Source: Drosophila pseudoobscura
Lineage: Eukaryota; Arthropoda; Insecta; Diptera; Drosophilidae
NCBI RefSeq assembly: GCF_009870125.1
Contig: NC_046681.1
Location: forward strand, 3,348,001 to 3,412,000
DNA: 64,000 nucleotides
Direction of reading: 5' to 3'
The notes under the pieces are model-generated. The model was given only the letters and a program-made list of their open reading frames with translations, had not been told where the DNA came from and did not search any database. The translations under genes and the position numbers were made by a program. Shown in pieces: positions 36,375 through 47,667 of the stretch (position 1 is the first letter of the stretch; each line of letters begins with the position of its first letter).

Positions 36375-37798
36375 ACATGGGATAGATATGCTGCTCCGCT
36401 CCTCAATAGTCGCCTCTCTTGCGGCCATTTAATGCTCGACTGCTCCTGCAAGCCAGTTGGCAGGGCTGTAGCTGTATGTCTCAATGTTGTTGATTTTATG
36501 GGGTTTTAGCGATGCAGAAATTATTCGTACGCTGCCGGCGGCGCATTTGTACCAAATAAACATAGTGAAAGCCATTATAAATGGTGAAAGAAGCTTGAAC
36601 TTTGAATGGATGCCCGAGGAGTGACCCTTAGGTTGGATGGCGTATTGGCCTCTATCGTCCCAGCTCCACTATCACTGTATTCTCAGTACAATACATCTTT
36701 GACTTTGAGCTGTATATGATTATAATTACAATTGCAATTAGCAACAAATCTCTATCTAAAGTAGCATCTAAGTCATGTTAAAGCCCATGCATATGGGATC
36801 TATGAATGTGATAAGCTTAGAAAAACTAAATAATGGAAATATAACCAGCTATGCCAGTCCCCAAGCCCTTTAGCTGAGCCCCCCAGAGGGCTGATCACAT
36901 CTGAATACAATTTGTTATTCCCTGCACACGAGTTAGTTAGTTAGCAGCAATTTCCCTACCAACATCCTGCATTTGACAGTTATTAGATTAACACCTATCT
37001 GCCATAGGGCGGCCAGGGAAAGGACTCTGCTCCTCTCTCTTCAGCGTGGGACAGACAACGGATACTCGATTACTCTCTCTCAGGCTGGGCCAGGCCTGGG
37101 CCTGGGCTTGGGCACAGGCGACGTTGCACGAAATTGGACAAACAATAAAGCGCTCAAAATGTATGCGAACATAAAATCTCGGCCCTACTCCTACCCGGGG
37201 TCCGGTCCGGGGTCCATCCATCCCATGAGTCGATGGCCGATGAGGAGGAGCAGGTCGAAACAAAAGGCAACTCTGTCGGCCATGTTCAATGATAAAGACC
37301 AAAATGGGAGCTCCTGCATGGGATGTCAATTTCAGACAAACAACCCAACGAAGGCGCATCTACATACATATATACATATACATGTATGTATGTATGCACA
37401 TTGTACATATTGATAGATGACCAGGATATTGATATATACAATATATGTATATTTATATGTATATGTATATGTGTATGGCTTATATGGCATTCAAGATGGT
37501 GGGCCCTGTTCCCGACTGTCGACTGCCGACTGTCCATTTTGAGCAGCACATAAAAAGCTGTTGCCGGTCGGAGTGACTCTGGATGTGGGAGTGAATTTCA
37601 GTTGAAAGCTGTCAGTGGCTGTTTAGATTTACGTGCCGCACTGCAGCCATGTCAGATGAATGGACAACACCCACAGACCAGCTGCCCCCAGTCCTGATCC
37701 CAGGACCCATTCATACTCATACTCATACCCATACCCGTCCGAACCCCCATCCCACAATTGCACTTTGTAACAATGCAAAAACACACAGACCCGGCCAC

Positions 37799-37839
37799 AG
37801 ACACACACGCACACACACTCACACACACACACACACACA
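37799..37839. repeat. CA dinucleotide repeat
   Basis: Imperfect CA run of about 40 bp. It produces spurious open frames of CVCV or THTH on the two strands. Confidence 0.95.
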
Positions 37840-37932
37840 ATCGCCCTGATGGCAGACGCCCGTTGTCATCGCTCTGACTTTTTGTTAATGAAAGTGTCAG
37901 CTAGACAAACGCACTCAAACCATCCACTCACC

Positions 37933-37982
37933 TCACATCACATCACATCACCCCACCTCACCTCACCTCACCTCACCTTACC
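37933..37982. repeat. CATCA/CTCAC pentanucleotide tract
   Basis: TCACA and CCTCA units follow one another over about 50 bp. Confidence 0.85.
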
Positions 37983-38487
37983 TAACCCATGGAACCCTCC
38001 CCAGACCCATTATCCTGGCATGGCAAGCCTTTGTGTCGGCTTTCGGCCTATTTTGAGCTGGTGTTCTATAGGCCTTCCATTTCGGGCCAATAAATTATGA
38101 TCTGGCTGATTTGCGCTGTGGCCATTGTAAGCGCTCGGAGCCCCTGTGATATTGTTGTCTGGTTTGTTCAGGGAACATTTCATTTTCCCATTTTGCCCGA
38201 GCGCCTAATGGAGAAAATTGTATAATTATTTTCTACATGACATAATGCCAACTATTGGCCGATCTAAAGTTTGTCTTTAAAATTTTCCATGCTACCAAAC
38301 ACTGCCAATGGATCCTAAAAGTATGCACCCAATAGCACGTTTTTCTAGCATTGCATTGCGCCTAATTATGCTGGAATGGCAGGTATTAAAAGAGCCAAAC
38401 GACAGGAGTTTTGCCCATGCTGGCTATAATAATTTTAACAATGATCCTACTCGGAGAGAAGACGTGGCCCTATTGTATCGACTATTG

Positions 38488-38545
38488 GTGCCGATCAAGA
38501 ATATGTATGAGTATGCATACTTTACGGAGCTTCCCTCTGGCTGGT
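38488..38545. repeat. DINE-1-like relic
   Basis: GTGCCGATCAAGAATATGTA and ACTTTACGG match the segment next to the GTCY core of the complete elements (GTGCTGATCAAGAATATATA), on the minus strand of the element. Only about 60 bp remain. Confidence 0.5.
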
Positions 38546-40087
38546 ACTTAAATTTATACGAATGTTTTGCATTCGTGAAAATTCATGTTTATTCGTATTA
38601 TATGAAGCTCTCTTTTCAGTTAAAAACTAAAAATTAAAATAAATGGTATTATTGCCTTTCTATCTATTACTCTCACTAGATTTCTAACCGGCAATCAGTC
38701 CACTTTGTTTCATATTTGGCTATTCAATAAATATTTTCTGGCTTGTGAGAGCATTTTCCAGGGTAATATTATCCGAAAAGCTTTTCAGCAATTAGCGAGG
38801 GAGTTGGCAGCTCTTGACTCTTCCAGTCCTTATGCTCCATAATGGTAAATGCTCCCAACTCAATTTACATGCCAGAAAGCTCAAGAAGCTACATAAAAAT
38901 TGAAATGGAAATGTGGAAAGGGGGAAATGGGGAAATGGATAGGGAGGTAACAAGTCTTGACTTAGGCCAGGGCACATTATTAAAACGCGGATAAGTCGCG
39001 ACGTGCAACGATGTGTTGAATGAAAGTGAAAAGCTGTGCGTGGGCAATTAGAGAGCGAAGGAGGGGGAAAAGCCGGAAAAGTCGAGGCTGAAAACTAAGT
39101 CGGATAAGGGCGGAGAGATGTAATTCGCATGCTGGATTTTAATTAATTCAGAGCACACGAAACAGAGCCGAGATGGAGGTACTGATAGCACCTCAACCCC
39201 AACCCCAGCCCCAACCCCACTCCGCCTTACCTGTTCCAAGTAGGTTAATGCTGTGATGGGTGATGCAGAGATGGAGAGATAGAGAGGCGGTGTCTGGGTC
39301 TGAGGGCTAGGGATACGATCCCCACCAGACGCCTTAATTGACGGGCGTTACAAAATATTTACCGGTACGCGTACACTTACCGCTGGCCCACCGCTGACAG
39401 GGAAATGGAAAAGATGATAAAGTGCGCAAATGTTTGCACTTTCCCTTTATGACTCTTTAGAGACGCGAACAGTTTTGGGTGTGATGTCGGTGTGTGTGGG
39501 TGCGGGTGTGGGGGAATCCCCATCCCAAGTGCCCGCACAGCCCCCAACGCATTATTCTGCCCAAATTGTTTGGTTTAGAGCAGGGAATGGGTATAGGTCT
39601 GGGGATGCGGATGCGGATTCGGATGCGAGTGGTGATGGAGGTATGGGTCGCACCCTCGGCGTGTCGACGTCTTGATAAGAAGGTGTCGCTACATAAATAT
39701 TTTCATATTTATACGAATAATTTATTTACATTTTCCGGCATGTGTGTCTGCTGCTTGAGGGTGCCCTGAATTTCGGCCCTGTTTGGGGATGTGGATGTGT
39801 GCTTCGGGGCCCCAGAGCCGTACCGAGGCAATCCTCCACTCCACTGTCAACCCCAATTTCGATATTCGACTAGTTCGAGCCAGGCTCACTGGCATTCGTA
39901 TCTAGTAGCCCATTCATATCACATCTTGGCTGTACATTTCCAATATCAAATCTAAAAAACCCCAGTCCGAAAATAGTCTTCCAATAATTCAAATCTGAAT
40001 TTCAGCTCCAAAAGTGTCCAGATTTTTATACTTTTCTACAAAAAAATCAGATATTTCTATATTTTCTGCTGTTCAGAAGAAAGTGAA

Positions 40088-41210
40088 ATGTGCTCGAATA
40101 CTCAGGAACGTGCAACGCGTGCCCACGAGCCGGGGCGAGTGTGCCGAGAGTTCCTCTACTTGCGATCGAAGCGGGTGAGTATACTGCATTAGAATTGGTT
40201 TGAACCGCTAATCCCACACAAGAAGAGCTCAGAGAAGATGTTCGCACCGCAATATCCTTTTTAGGGAATTCTATTTCTATAAAGTGGGGCCGAACCGGTC
40301 TCTTACGTTCCCAGCATTCCCAGATTGATTTCATTTTCTCTTCGAACAGCCCAATCGCGTGGTTCCCGCCTTCACCTATCAGGCTCTGCAGAAGAACACT
40401 GTGGTAAAGCCTCCTCCAAAGTGAGTACGAATACACAGCTGAAAGGGAAGTGGGACTATAGAACTCGATCCTTCGACTGCACCACTTAGGATCGACATTT
40501 TCAAGCGACGACCCGTGAAGGAGACAGTTTTTAAGATCTATTTCAGTCGCGGGGACATCCCGTGCGTCCTGGCCGGTCGCAGCAGCAAGCAGGACCCCAC
40601 CAAAGATCGCTCTGTGCGCTGGACCTGCGTGCCAGAGGAGCTAGACTACTGCTACTATCTGCCGATCTTCGTAGACGGGCTGGCGGACATGAACAGCGAC
40701 ACGCGGCTGCTGGCCATCAACGGAGCCATCGACCTGATCATTCGGTCGCCCAAGAAGGTACTGCCCGTGCTGCCAAAACTGATTCTGCCGCTGAAACGGG
40801 CCTTCCAGACCCGCGACAAGCGCATCATCATCTCCGCCCTTCAGGTGGTCCAGCTAATGGTGCGACTGGGTAAGATCTGCTGGTAAACCAATTAAAAAAG
40901 ATCTATAGCCCTTTTTGGTCCTTGGTCCTTGGTCCTTGCTCCTTGCTCCCTAGGTCCCTGTGTTGGAGAGGCCTTGGTGCCGTTCTATCGCCAGCTGCTG
41001 GCCGTGTGCAACATTTACAAGAACATCAACGTGAATCTGGGCGCGGGCATCGACCCGGACCGCAGCAAGCGCATTGGCGATGTCATCGAGGACACCCTGA
41101 AGCTGCTCGAGTACTGCGGCGGTCCGAACGCCTTTATCAACATCAAGTACATGGTGCCGACCTACGAGAGCAGCGTCTTTCCCCGCTGCGAGATGCCGGC
41201 GCCATCGTAA
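40088..41210 (+). CDS. PACRG (parkin co-regulated gene) family protein
   Basis: Four exons, 40088-40174, 40350-40420, 40490-40869 and 40954-41210, join in phase through GT-AG introns and encode 264 aa, close to the usual family length. Family features include RVVPAFTYQ in exon 2, [20 protein letters not shown], and GDIPCVLAG. They continue with [40 protein letters not shown] and the C-terminal [18 protein letters not shown] is an alpha-solenoid protein that binds tubulin at the inner junction of axonemal doublets. In flies such genes are expected mainly in sperm and ciliated sensory neurons (established for the family; not visible here). The start is the first ATG of an exon ending in a good donor (GTGAGT). 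Confidence 0.92.
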
Positions 41211-43747
41211 TCAATTCGACATCTCGATCTAATCAAGTTTTGGTTTCGATTTTAGTTTATTAAGTTTCGTTTTTCGGCAGGGAATTACTAAAACAAAATC
41301 CAACGAAATTGTTAATTTTGTGAATTTTAAAATCAGAGTACATTAAATCCATAGTTACATGCATTCAATAAGCTGAATCCATGAGCTGAGAGGGCTGGGA
41401 CTAGTCCCAGACTTTCCCGGAAACCCTGTTCTGTACACTCATTTCCATAAGATCTGTGAGGTCTTTCGGGATACATAGATCTCGACTGGGACGGGACTCC
41501 TTGCCTGACAGAGTATTCGTGTTCCGCTCCACTTACCCCGAACAAGTTTCCGCCCCTCCACCAGGAAAGCCGCCATCTGTTAGACAGTCAAGTGATAAAT
41601 GCCTAATTAATTTTTAATTTTCAGAAAACAAAGGGCAGACGCTGCAATGGATTCCAGTAGGAGTGTGAGTACATGCTTATTTTTTGTAGCCAATTGAAGG
41701 AACGTGCCATAAATAAAAAGCTCATTACCATAAATCATAAAGTGGAAATTGTTCAATGCACTGCGGCACTTTTAATGGAATATCCATGTAGAGTGTTGAC
41801 TGTCTGGCAGATACATTTGTCTAACGGGAGGGTGTTCTGGCCTCCGTCTGCCAGCGTTCGAGCCTGCCTGCGTGGCTGTGTCTGTGTCTGCCACCGTGTC
41901 TGCCTTCCGTTATCCTGTGCCCTGGTCCCCAGAACCTTATCTCTGGCCAAAATCAAGCAAAGGGCCACACACTTTTGACTTTTGAGTACTCTCCCACTCT
42001 CCACCATCTGAAAATCGAAGGATGGGTACACTCCAAATTTAATTTACCTAAATTGCTTGGGGTGGATGTGGTTTAGGCATGGCTATTGCTATTGCTGTTG
42101 CTCTCCCATCTCTCCCATCTCGCAGCTCCTGGCTATTGCCATTTGGAAATTGCTCATTGCGCTTTTCAGCGTAATTAAGGACGACCCTCCATAATTTTTG
42201 AAAAACAAATCTTGTTATCAACGCGCACCAACACGAAACAGTCGTCCGGAGTCCGTTCTCTGTTCTGCTCCTTGCGGATAGTGGGATGGATGGTCACTCT
42301 GGTCACACTGGGCTGCGACCTCTCCCTGGACCCCCCCTCCAGACTGGTTGTTCGGCTGCTTGGTTGCTGGGTTGGTCGGTGGGTCGGTGGGTAGATTGTG
42401 GTGCGTAGATAAAAACCTGCCAAGTGTTGCAACTCAATTTGCCCCACACCCGGACCAAACCAGCCACCCCTCTGGGCTGCTGGCTTCGCGTCGTGTCGCG
42501 TCGCGTAGCGTCGTTCCAGCACACAAGTTCTTAATTCACTTTTTGGTAGCGTGTTTTTCCCCGCTGCCGATTTTATTTCGTTTTTTTTAATCTCCTGTTG
42601 ACGGTAAATCAAACAGTCCCCCTGGGTGCAGCGTCACTTGACGACCCTCCTGTTTGCTAAATTGCATTTGCTTGCTTCGAGTTTTCCATTTTATTGTTTG
42701 GCCGTGGATCGGCTTCAGCTTCAGCTTCAAAATGCTGGTAAAACGTTTTGACATTTTATACGCACTTCTCGAGGAGCGGTTTTTATTGCTTCGAGACCCC
42801 AGACACACTGACAGTAGTCGCCATAATGGCAGGGCACGACCGGGGATGGGAATGGGGATGGGGACGGGGATGGTCTGGGAAAGCGGTTCGCTGCAGGGCG
42901 CCCAAACTTTGATTTAGATGGTAAATCCTTTCAAAAGATTGCTTTCGAAATGGGTAAATAATAAGATTCGAGGCCCAGTTTTCAGAGTCCAAAATTGAAT
43001 ACTTTGGAGTTACAGAGCCAAAGTGGTTGAGATAGATAACAGGTAGCATCCGAATCAGGGTTCTAGCTGTATGTGAGTTATGATGAACTCCACAATTCAA
43101 GAGACCTGAAGCTGCAGATGGACTGGATACAGGAATCCATTAAGTGACTCCGTCAAATAAGTTTGAGACCGTTCCAGATTTGGGTGAACTTATCCCTGTT
43201 AAGATATCGAAGTAGACCCCTCTCTCTCGCACCATATCCAAATGTGATATCAATTTTTGCGCTGCTGCCATAATGCACTCTAGCCTTACTCTCCTGATGC
43301 TCGTCAATTCGCCCACACTTTAGTTACATCGATGCCCAGGAGGGCTTTTCCTTCGCACACACGCACACAGCTCGAACACATCCACATCCATAGAGAGCAG
43401 TCATATGCAGGACTCCCCCATTAGGTCGTGCCCATAGCCCATGACAGAGTCGGTTTACTCGTGGCAGTGTGTCCGTGCGCTGTGGCCAGTGGGTTGGAAA
43501 TTGCTTTAATATACCGGAAATTGCAGGAGAGTTGCATAAATTGACACGAAACGCCCGCGGGCACAATTCGGGCCATCCAATGTAATCAGCATTTCAGACA
43601 TCAGCGCAGAAAACGAAAGTATTGCCCACTCCACCTCGAGGTCTTATCGATTGGGGACTGCGGACTGGGGGCCGCCCCTAATTTCCATCAGTCGATGCCG
43701 CGACTCGAGTAAATATGCAGAACAAAGAAGGCCCAACGTTGGTCTTC
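41211..43747. other. intergenic DNA between PACRG and the lectins
   Basis: No domain-bearing gene is seen. A possible tiny exon, ATGGATTCCAGTAGGAGT followed by GTGAGT (41649-41666), can be joined in phase to 42126 after CTCGCAG. This would give a hydrophobic peptide of about 28 aa. It is discussed as a finding and not called as a gene. Confidence 0.45.
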
Positions 43748-43755
43748 TATATAAA
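43748..43755 (+). promoter_or_regulatory. TATA box of the QPD lectin gene
   Basis: TATATAAA lies 48 bp upstream of the start codon, with an initiator-like ATCACTCG about 30 bp downstream of it. This leaves a short 5' UTR of roughly 20-25 nt. Confidence 0.7.
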
Positions 43756-43802
43756 TCAGAAAATTACCTGAGTAGAACATCACTCGATCCACACACTAAG
43801 AG

Positions 43803-44356
43803 ATGAAACTATTTGCTTCGGCTTTGGGGCTTCTTCTCAGCCTGGCTGCTATGAGCTTGTCTCGCGTCGAGGGTTTCAACTGCACGCTGCCATTGACCAG
43901 AGTAGGGGAGAAGCATTACTTTGTGGAGAGCAAGGATAAGGTGAGTACCCGTTACATAGGCGTGGAATCTCCCAACCCCTTCCTTCCCTTTCGTTAACTC
44001 TCCAGCTCACCTGGTACGATGCCAACGAGCGCTGCATTCGGTCGGGCCTCCAGCTGGCCACCGTTGACTCCGAGTACAAGTTCACTGAGCTGACCGACTT
44101 CTTGACGAGCATGGGCTATCGCGCCGACTGGATCTGGATTGGGGGCTTTGGCCGGCAGGGCAGCTGGCTGCAGTTTGGTCCTGCCCGGCCCCTGCCCTAT
44201 GCCAAATGGTACATCAGCCAGCCGGACAACCTGAACAGCGAGAACTGCATGAACCTATATCGCATCGGGGAGCCCTGGTTCATGAACGATTACTCCTGCC
44301 GTGTCAAGCTCTCGTACATCTGTGAACTCGACTCGACAAGAGTGTATATCAACTGA
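43803..44356 (+). CDS. secreted C-type lectin, QPD (galactose) type
   Basis: Exons 43803-43940 and 44006-44356 join in phase 0 (65-bp intron), giving 162 aa. A clear signal peptide (MKLFASALGLLLSLAAMSLS) is followed by a single carbohydrate-recognition domain. Visible landmarks are NCTLPL, WYDANERCIRSGLQLATVDS, WIWIGGFGRQGSW, QPDNLNSENC and WFMNDYSCRVKLSYICEL. The QPD tripeptide points to galactose-type ligands, and the ENC and ND residues needed for calcium binding are present. It is short and simple like the lectin-37Da/b proteins of D. melanogaster, and I think it belongs to that group. A TATA box sits just upstream. It faces the EPN lectin gene tail to tail. Roles of such lectins in flies include agglutination and haemocyte encapsulation; this is family knowledge only. 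Confidence 0.88.
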
Positions 44357-45206
44357 TTTGGAAATATACATATATATTCGAGCTAAAAGATTTACTTTGA
44401 ATTTGATTGAGGGATGCGAGGGATCCCTAGGTCCTGCAAGTTACCTATTATTATAAAGGTATCCCGAAATGCAAATCGTTTTGAATTCTTTTAAAGTCGT
44501 TGCAAGATCACGTGTGTTTCGTACGATAGCGTTGGTGAAAGCACATGAATAGTGGGTATGATGCATAAATTCATGCATCAGATCTTTCAGAAATGGAGCG
44601 TATAACTAGTACGATATATTTTCTTGATGCATTGCTGATGGTCTTTATCGGTATCTGACATATCGAAGAGAATACACACTAAATCGTGAAGAAAGAAAAA
44701 CGAAACCATGAATTTAGCTCAATGCTTCAGTTTTACGAAGAATTATTCCAATTTGTGGTTTTGGTGTGAGTCGCTAAGCTTCGAAGCTGATATCGATAGG
44801 TTCAGAACCGATTATATTTACAACGGCGCGATAGTAAGGAATGTGTCGTAAGCATTCACCAGCACTCAAAACATGATGCATGATACATTCTGCTGGAAAG
44901 GCATTGAGCTCATGGTCTCTTTCGGATGTACTAACCGACGAAATTACTACAAGCAATATTGGAGTACGTATGGGGCTGCTTTCAGCGATCAGAAGCATAA
45001 TCCTTTGTTTTCCAAACCTAATGCTAAAAATAACACAGTTCTTATATAGGAAAAATAAACGAGAGTGATTTAAGTAATTTTAATTTCATTGCAAACAAAT
45101 TTATTGGAAACTAAGGATAATTAACGTTGTGGACATGTATGAACACTGTACACATGTATCTATGTACATTCTTGATATGTTACGATTAATCATTTCAAAG
45201 ATAGTT
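44357..45206. other. intergenic DNA between convergent lectin genes
   Basis: No gene is seen. A minus-strand poly(A) signal (TTTATT on the plus strand, about 45100) probably serves the EPN lectin. Confidence 0.55.
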
Positions 45207-45765
45207 CTACACTGCCAACTCGTTGTCCTCTGTCTTCTTAGGAATACCCTCGCATAGATATGAGTATTCTTTGAAGCAACTAAGGTCATTCATGAACCAA
45301 TTACCACTGTTGGCCTTGATGCCCAGACAGTTTTCCGCACTGTACAAGTCATTGGGTTCGGCAGATGCCCACTTGAAGTACGTCTGGATCTTGGAGTTCG
45401 CCAGCGAGATCCAGGCTCCGGACTTGATGCCAAAGCCAGAGAACCACACCGCTTCGTCTGGACCGAAACCCAATTGATTGAGGTATTTCGATATGGCATT
45501 GAGCTCCTCTTCGCTGTCGATGGTGGCCAACTGTGTTCCCAGGGCCATGCAATTTCTGGCCGCATCCCACCAGTTGAACTGAAATTGGAGGCTATCATTG
45601 CAGTGATTGTACCATCTGGAGCACGGAGTATGGTAGTACCTTGCCGCGTTCTATTTTATAGGCGCTGTCTCCCAAAGAGACATAGTCTACCGAGCACTTG
45701 AGATCCTGAGCTAGGACGAACTTGAGAGCTAGCTGCAGGACGAGTAGCTGAAGAAAGCCCTTCAT
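45207..45765 (-). CDS. secreted C-type lectin, EPN (mannose) type
   Basis: Exons 45765-45640 and 45578-45207 join in phase 0 (61-bp intron; donor GTACTA is atypical), giving 165 aa. The start has a good context (CCACCATG) and opens a signal peptide (MKGFLQLLVLQLALKFVLA). The lectin domain shows NWWDAARNCMALGTQLATID, VWFSGFGIKSGAWISL, WASAEPNDLYSAENC and NWFMNDLSCFKEYSYLCE. EPN predicts mannose-type specificity, and the calcium ligands look intact. It resembles the lectin-37D group and shares intron position with the QPD gene 0.9 kb away, so the two probably arose by inverted duplication. An acidic tail (KKTEDNELAV) follows the domain. Confidence 0.88.
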
Positions 45766-45815
45766 GGTGGCTGAGTACTGATTATCGTCTGTCCATTTGA
45801 AGCAATGCAGGCGAA

Positions 45816-45837
45816 TTTATATGCATGGTCTTATCAG
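45816..45837 (-). promoter_or_regulatory. TATA box and GATA site of the EPN lectin gene
   Basis: On the minus strand, CATATAAA (45816-45823) lies about 50 bp before the start codon. A CTGATAA site (45831-45837) is directly upstream. GATA factors drive many fat body, haemocyte and gut immune genes, so such expression is a reasonable guess. Confidence 0.6.
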
Positions 45838-47304
45838 CTAATGGGTGATTAGGAAATTCTCTCGGTTCGGGCTTAGTTTTCCTTCGTCGTTCCATTTCCC
45901 CCATTCCGGGAGGGGGGTCGGGCCTAAGTACACTGACAGTACACTGTCTGTGATCGGTGTTGTTTGAGCAGACATAAAGAGGCCATTCCATCCATTTGCA
46001 ATCCCTGTTTAGCCGGTCACGACCAGACATAAAGAGTGCAGGGCGCAGCTGGTCGCATTTTCACGAATCACGTGCGCGCTGCGTTCCGTGGAAGCTGCCC
46101 GGAAGCAAATCGAAATTATCACCAATTTGCAGTCATCGAAATCCAATTACGGGGCGGGGCGTGTTGGTGTGGGAGTGGGATTGGAATTGGAAGTGGGCTA
46201 GGGCGAGTGTAACCCCGGATTCCACGTCGGACAATGAGTGTAAGTGCCGACCTCCACTATCCATGCACGCCATATGCTGGCAACGAGATACACAAAAGTG
46301 CAGCGCGACAGCGGCGGGACCTGGACCTGGACCTGTCCCCCGGATCGGGAGCAATAATCGGATTAGGTTGGCGGCTGCTGCTGGGAAAAAATACATAATT
46401 TGCGAGAATTGTCACACGACACGGTCCGGGACCCATGCAGCACTGGACGACTTATTTGCAATTTGCGAAATGGAATCGAAACGAGACTCCGGCCAGCGGC
46501 AGGGGCAGGGCAGGGCAGGTTCAACAGGACACTAAATCATGCGTGTCAAGTCGACGAGTTCTTGTCTCTATCAAACTCATCATAATCGCCCCTGCGTACG
46601 CATCATTATCGACTGCATTCTCGTCCCTATGGGGGTTGAGTCGACTACCCTTGTGTCGGGTTCCTCTGTTGTCGTTTAGTTCCGGCATGCGACAGATGCA
46701 ACAGACGTGCAGACGGTCTGGGTCTGGGTTTGGGTCTGGGTCTGAATCCTGGGGTTTGGGGTCTGTGGCACGACCGCAAGCGGCTCTCAATAGAACATCC
46801 CGGCGGTGGAATCCTATCCGCTCCACCCCTGGTAGCTGTCACTGCTCATTGTCAGCTAAGTGCCGGGGTGTGGAAGGCGCAGGGGTGAAGGCGGATGGTC
46901 ACCAAGCCGCAGCGGCAGGAGTGGAAGGGGCAGCCCTCGAAACGAGGTTGTCGGCTGCGGCAGAGAACATTTTCATTTTCAAGGACCTTAAACCAACTTT
47001 TTTGCACTCCAGCAACCTGCCAGCTCTTGGGGGAAGGTGACCATGGGAGAAACATTGCATGCACAGTGGGACATCGCATGGAGAAACTGGCACTAGAAAT
47101 GGAAAGATTAGCAAAAGTACAGAAGCTGTTCTGAAATTAATTTAAATAGACCCCATGCACTTCTACAGCAAAAGCACAAAACCAAAGCAATCAGGATGTC
47201 AGTATGACAGGCATTCTTAAATTATTTCGAGAGACTAGAATCCAAACAGACTCGAAAGGGCAGACCGTACTATTGCTCTCATTATCCACATCGAAGTTTT
47301 GAAG
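45838..47304. other. intergenic DNA, no gene seen
   Basis: The open frames at 45996-46535 and 46435-47040 are low-complexity or shadowed by repeats such as GGGTCTG (46725-46745). No exon series was found. Confidence 0.5.
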
Positions 47305-47667
47305 ATGCCTGGTAGCCTCCTGCCGTTTCCGATCTCCACCAATACGAAAATCGTGATCTCATTGACCGCCGGCATGGGTGTGTTAGGGGTACTCTCGCAC
47401 TTTATGCTTCGCCGCAGGAAGTACCCGTGCAAAGCTCCTCGTCCTGTAGACATCCAGGAACTTGGCGTCATGGGAATGCATGCTCTGGGTACGGCAATCA
47501 GTTGCTGGGAGGATGCAGCAAATGTCCACTTCTCGTCAGGACGCCTTGCCCAGCGCCCGGAGTTTTACCACGACATTCAGAACCTTCTGGAGATGGCTTA
47601 CTCGCTGCAGGAGCAGAGTAGGCTGCTCTTTTGCGACGAGGACAGCGCATCAGACATGGACGAATAG
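47305..47667 (+). CDS. short mitoguardin-like protein
   Basis: A single exon of 120 aa starts at the ATG at 47305. A membrane segment near residues 15-33 (KIVISLTAGMGVLGVLSHFM) is followed by the basic RRRKYPCK, as in mitochondrial outer-membrane anchors. Then come ALGTAISCWEDAANV and a segment that looks like the first helices of the mitoguardin (MIGA, DUF2217) domain: FYHDIQNLLEMAYSLQEQS followed by RLLFCDE. Full mitoguardins are about 500-650 aa and act in mitochondrial fusion and ER-mitochondria lipid contacts. This one stops right after the first helices with an acidic tail (SASDMDE). It could be a truncated duplicate, perhaps a retrocopy because no intron is seen, or the first exon of a longer gene. 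The family assignment rests on remembered motif similarity. Confidence 0.6.
   Translation: MPGSLLPFPISTNTKIVISLTAGMGVLGVLSHFMLRRRKYPCKAPRPVDIQELGVMGMHALGTAISCWEDAANVHFSSGRLAQRPEFYHDIQNLLEMAYSLQEQSRLLFCDEDSASDMDE

Larger units (their letters stand above)
32770..40087. other. 7.3 kb intergenic region, no gene recognised
   Basis: I see no protein domain or phase-consistent exon series here. Open frames at 34935-35269, 35894-36142, 36973-37413 and 38308-38637 lack domains and look like chance or repeat-derived frames. The region holds a GCCAT-rich array (36312), a CA repeat (37799), a CTCACCT-type tract (37933) and a DINE-1 relic (38488). Regulatory DNA for flanking genes or non-coding RNAs could be present but cannot be shown. 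Confidence 0.5.

Noticed and set aside
37629-37849. CVCV and THTH open frames
   Set aside because: Products of the CA repeat.
38308-38637. 109-aa plus-strand frame
   Set aside because: Part of it is a translated DINE-1 relic (38488-38545); no domain.
46435-47040. 201-aa plus-strand frame
   Set aside because: Crosses a GGGTCTG-type repeat, has no domain, and overlapping frames are open on the opposite strand.
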